Assembly: GCA_964644025.1 (NCBI GenBank)
Contig: CAZXVW010000227.1
Span: forward strand, 1-6,249
Direction of reading: 5' to 3'
From: CAZXVW01 sp964644025
Lineage (GTDB): Bacteria > Acidobacteriota > Terriglobia > Bryobacterales > Bryobacteraceae
Length of the DNA: 6,249 nt
Shown: piece after piece, positions 5,519 to 6,249 of the stretch
Layout of the letters: each line of letters begins with the position of its first letter
Numbering within the stretch: the first letter of the stretch is position 1
Position numbers and translations under genes: made by a program
The notes under the pieces: generated by a model
The model's database searches: none
The model's input: only the letters and a program-made list of their open reading frames with translations
Told to the model about the DNA's origin: nothing

Positions 5519-6190
5519 ATGCCGATCAAGGACTACTACTCGATCCTCGGTGTCCCGCCCGATGAGAGCTCCAGTGGCATCCGCACCGCCTATCGCAACC
5601 TGGTGAAGCGCCATCATCCCGACGTGGCCGGCGCCGGGGAGACCGGGCGGTTCCAGGAGATCACCGAAGCCTACGAAGTCTTATCCGATCCCGACCGCAG
5701 GCGGCTCTACAATGAGCAACTGGCCCAGTCCCGCGGGGCGGTCTCGGCGTCTGGGTTGCGGCGTCCGGTTGGGGAAACCGGCAGCGGGACAATTCCTCTG
5801 CGCTGGCGCTCCAGCCCTCTCAGACCGGTCCCGGAACCAATGCGTGGCCGCGGGCCACGCCACTGGGGCGGAGCCGAACCCCTGTCTACCGAACCGGCCC
5901 GCGCGCTGGATCTGGAACTTATCCTGACGCCTGCCGAAGCCCGTCAGGGCGGCGAGTTGCCGGTTCGTGTTCCCGTGTTCCAAACGTGCCCCGCCTGCGG
6001 TGGCAGCGGCGAGGACTGGCTGTTTCTCTGCTCGGAGTGTTCCGGGGCGGGAGTGGTCGAGCAATGGGAGTCCGTTTCCCTCCGAATCCCTGCCGGAGTA
6101 GCCTCCGGCACGGTCCTCGAATTCCTCTTGCGCGGCCCGATGGCGGAAAGCCTCCGCCTGAGAATCCACGTGCGGGTGTCGCCGTACTGA
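5519..6190 (+). CDS. Short DnaJ-like co-chaperone with half zinc-finger, 223 aa
   Basis: Residues 4-67 form a J-domain: KDYYSILGV start, HPD at 33-35 (the motif that stimulates DnaK ATPase), and the FQEITEAYEVLSDPDRRRLYN helix. A G/P/R-rich linker spans about 70-130. From D131 the text matches the first C-terminal substrate-binding domain of DnaJ: DLELILTPAEARQGGELPVRV, then CPACGGSG (157-164) and CSECSGAG (171-178), then VSLRIPAGVASGTVLEFLLRG. Canonical DnaJ (about 375 residues) has four CxxCxGxG motifs binding two zinc ions and two C-terminal domains plus a dimer region. Here only two motifs, enough for one zinc, and one domain remain, separated by only 6 residues. The ends are intact, with a stop followed by a terminator-like hairpin, so this looks like a compact design and not a broken gene. 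AGGA at 5506-5509 is 9 bases before the ATG. Its position after hsp20 suggests delivery of Hsp20-held clients to DnaK. Confidence 0.88.
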   Translation: MPIKDYYSILGVPPDESSSGIRTAYRNLVKRHHPDVAGAGETGRFQEITEAYEVLSDPDRRRLYNEQLAQSRGAVSASGLRRPVGETGSGTIPLRWRSSPLRPVPEPMRGRGPRHWGGAEPLSTEPARALDLELILTPAEARQGGELPVRVPVFQTCPACGGSGEDWLFLCSECSGAGVVEQWESVSLRIPAGVASGTVLEFLLRGPMAESLRLRIHVRVSPY

Positions 6191-6228
6191 GCTTCCTCGC
6201 GCCCTCCTTCCCCCTACGCAAAACGGCC

Positions 6229-6249
6229 GCTGCCGGGATGGCCGGCAGC
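6229..6249 (+). terminator. Perfect 8-bp hairpin at window end, probable terminator
   Basis: GCTGCCGG (6229-6236) and CCGGCAGC (6242-6249) pair perfectly around a 5-base loop, 38 bases after the J-domain stop. AAAA lies just upstream (6220-6223), compatible with a bidirectional terminator. The T-run that would confirm it falls beyond the window edge. Confidence 0.5.

Noticed and set aside
4841..5617. Open minus-strand frame of 258 codons opposite hsp20
   Set aside because: It runs across the hsp20 promoter, the whole hsp20 gene and into the J-domain gene, all well supported on the plus strand; it has no recognisable protein features.
1..6249. CRISPR array, tRNA or rRNA gene, insertion sequence with terminal repeats
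   Set aside because: No regularly spaced repeats, tRNA cloverleaf, rRNA text, transposase or paired terminal inverted repeats were seen.

Overview
This GC-rich bacterial window holds six gene-sized coding regions plus a damaged left edge. The best guess for the source is an Acidobacteriota-type soil or sediment bacterium of the Solibacter/Bryobacter kind. That guess rests on the style of the TadG/TadE pair and the short DnaJ-like protein; no marker gene is present, so it is tentative.

Layout. Positions 1-217 carry no convincing protein but contain consecutive potential RNA hairpins and a text resembling domain I of a bacterial group II intron (low to moderate confidence). Positions 218-430 (minus) hold the first 70 codons of an ADP-ribosylglycohydrolase-like protein, cut off shortly after its first conserved motif. 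Positions 532-1584 (minus) encode a 350-residue soluble protein of unknown function with a possible internal duplication. The spacer 1585-1991 separates this leftward pair from the rightward genes and contains a minus-strand terminator-like hairpin, a possible minus-strand promoter and two small palindromes.

Positions 1992-3488 (plus) encode a two-gene operon: a TadG-like and a TadE-like protein, minor pilin-like envelope proteins with an N-terminal membrane anchor, 9 bases apart. The spacer 3489-3775 contains an AT-rich island and a strong hairpin with a T-run, taken as the operon terminator.

Positions 3776-6190 (plus) form a protein quality-control group: an HtpX-like M48 membrane metalloprotease, an Hsp20 small heat-shock protein behind its own clear promoter, and a short J-domain protein with half the usual DnaJ zinc motifs. 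A plausible division of labour is that Hsp20 holds unfolding proteins, the J-protein hands clients to DnaK, and the protease clears damaged membrane proteins. Hsp20 and the J-protein are separated by a long GC-rich hairpin and may be co-transcribed. The hsp20 leader has a perfect 8-bp inverted repeat with a 9-base gap, the same geometry as CIRCE but with a different sequence. The window ends in another perfect hairpin, probably the terminator of the group.
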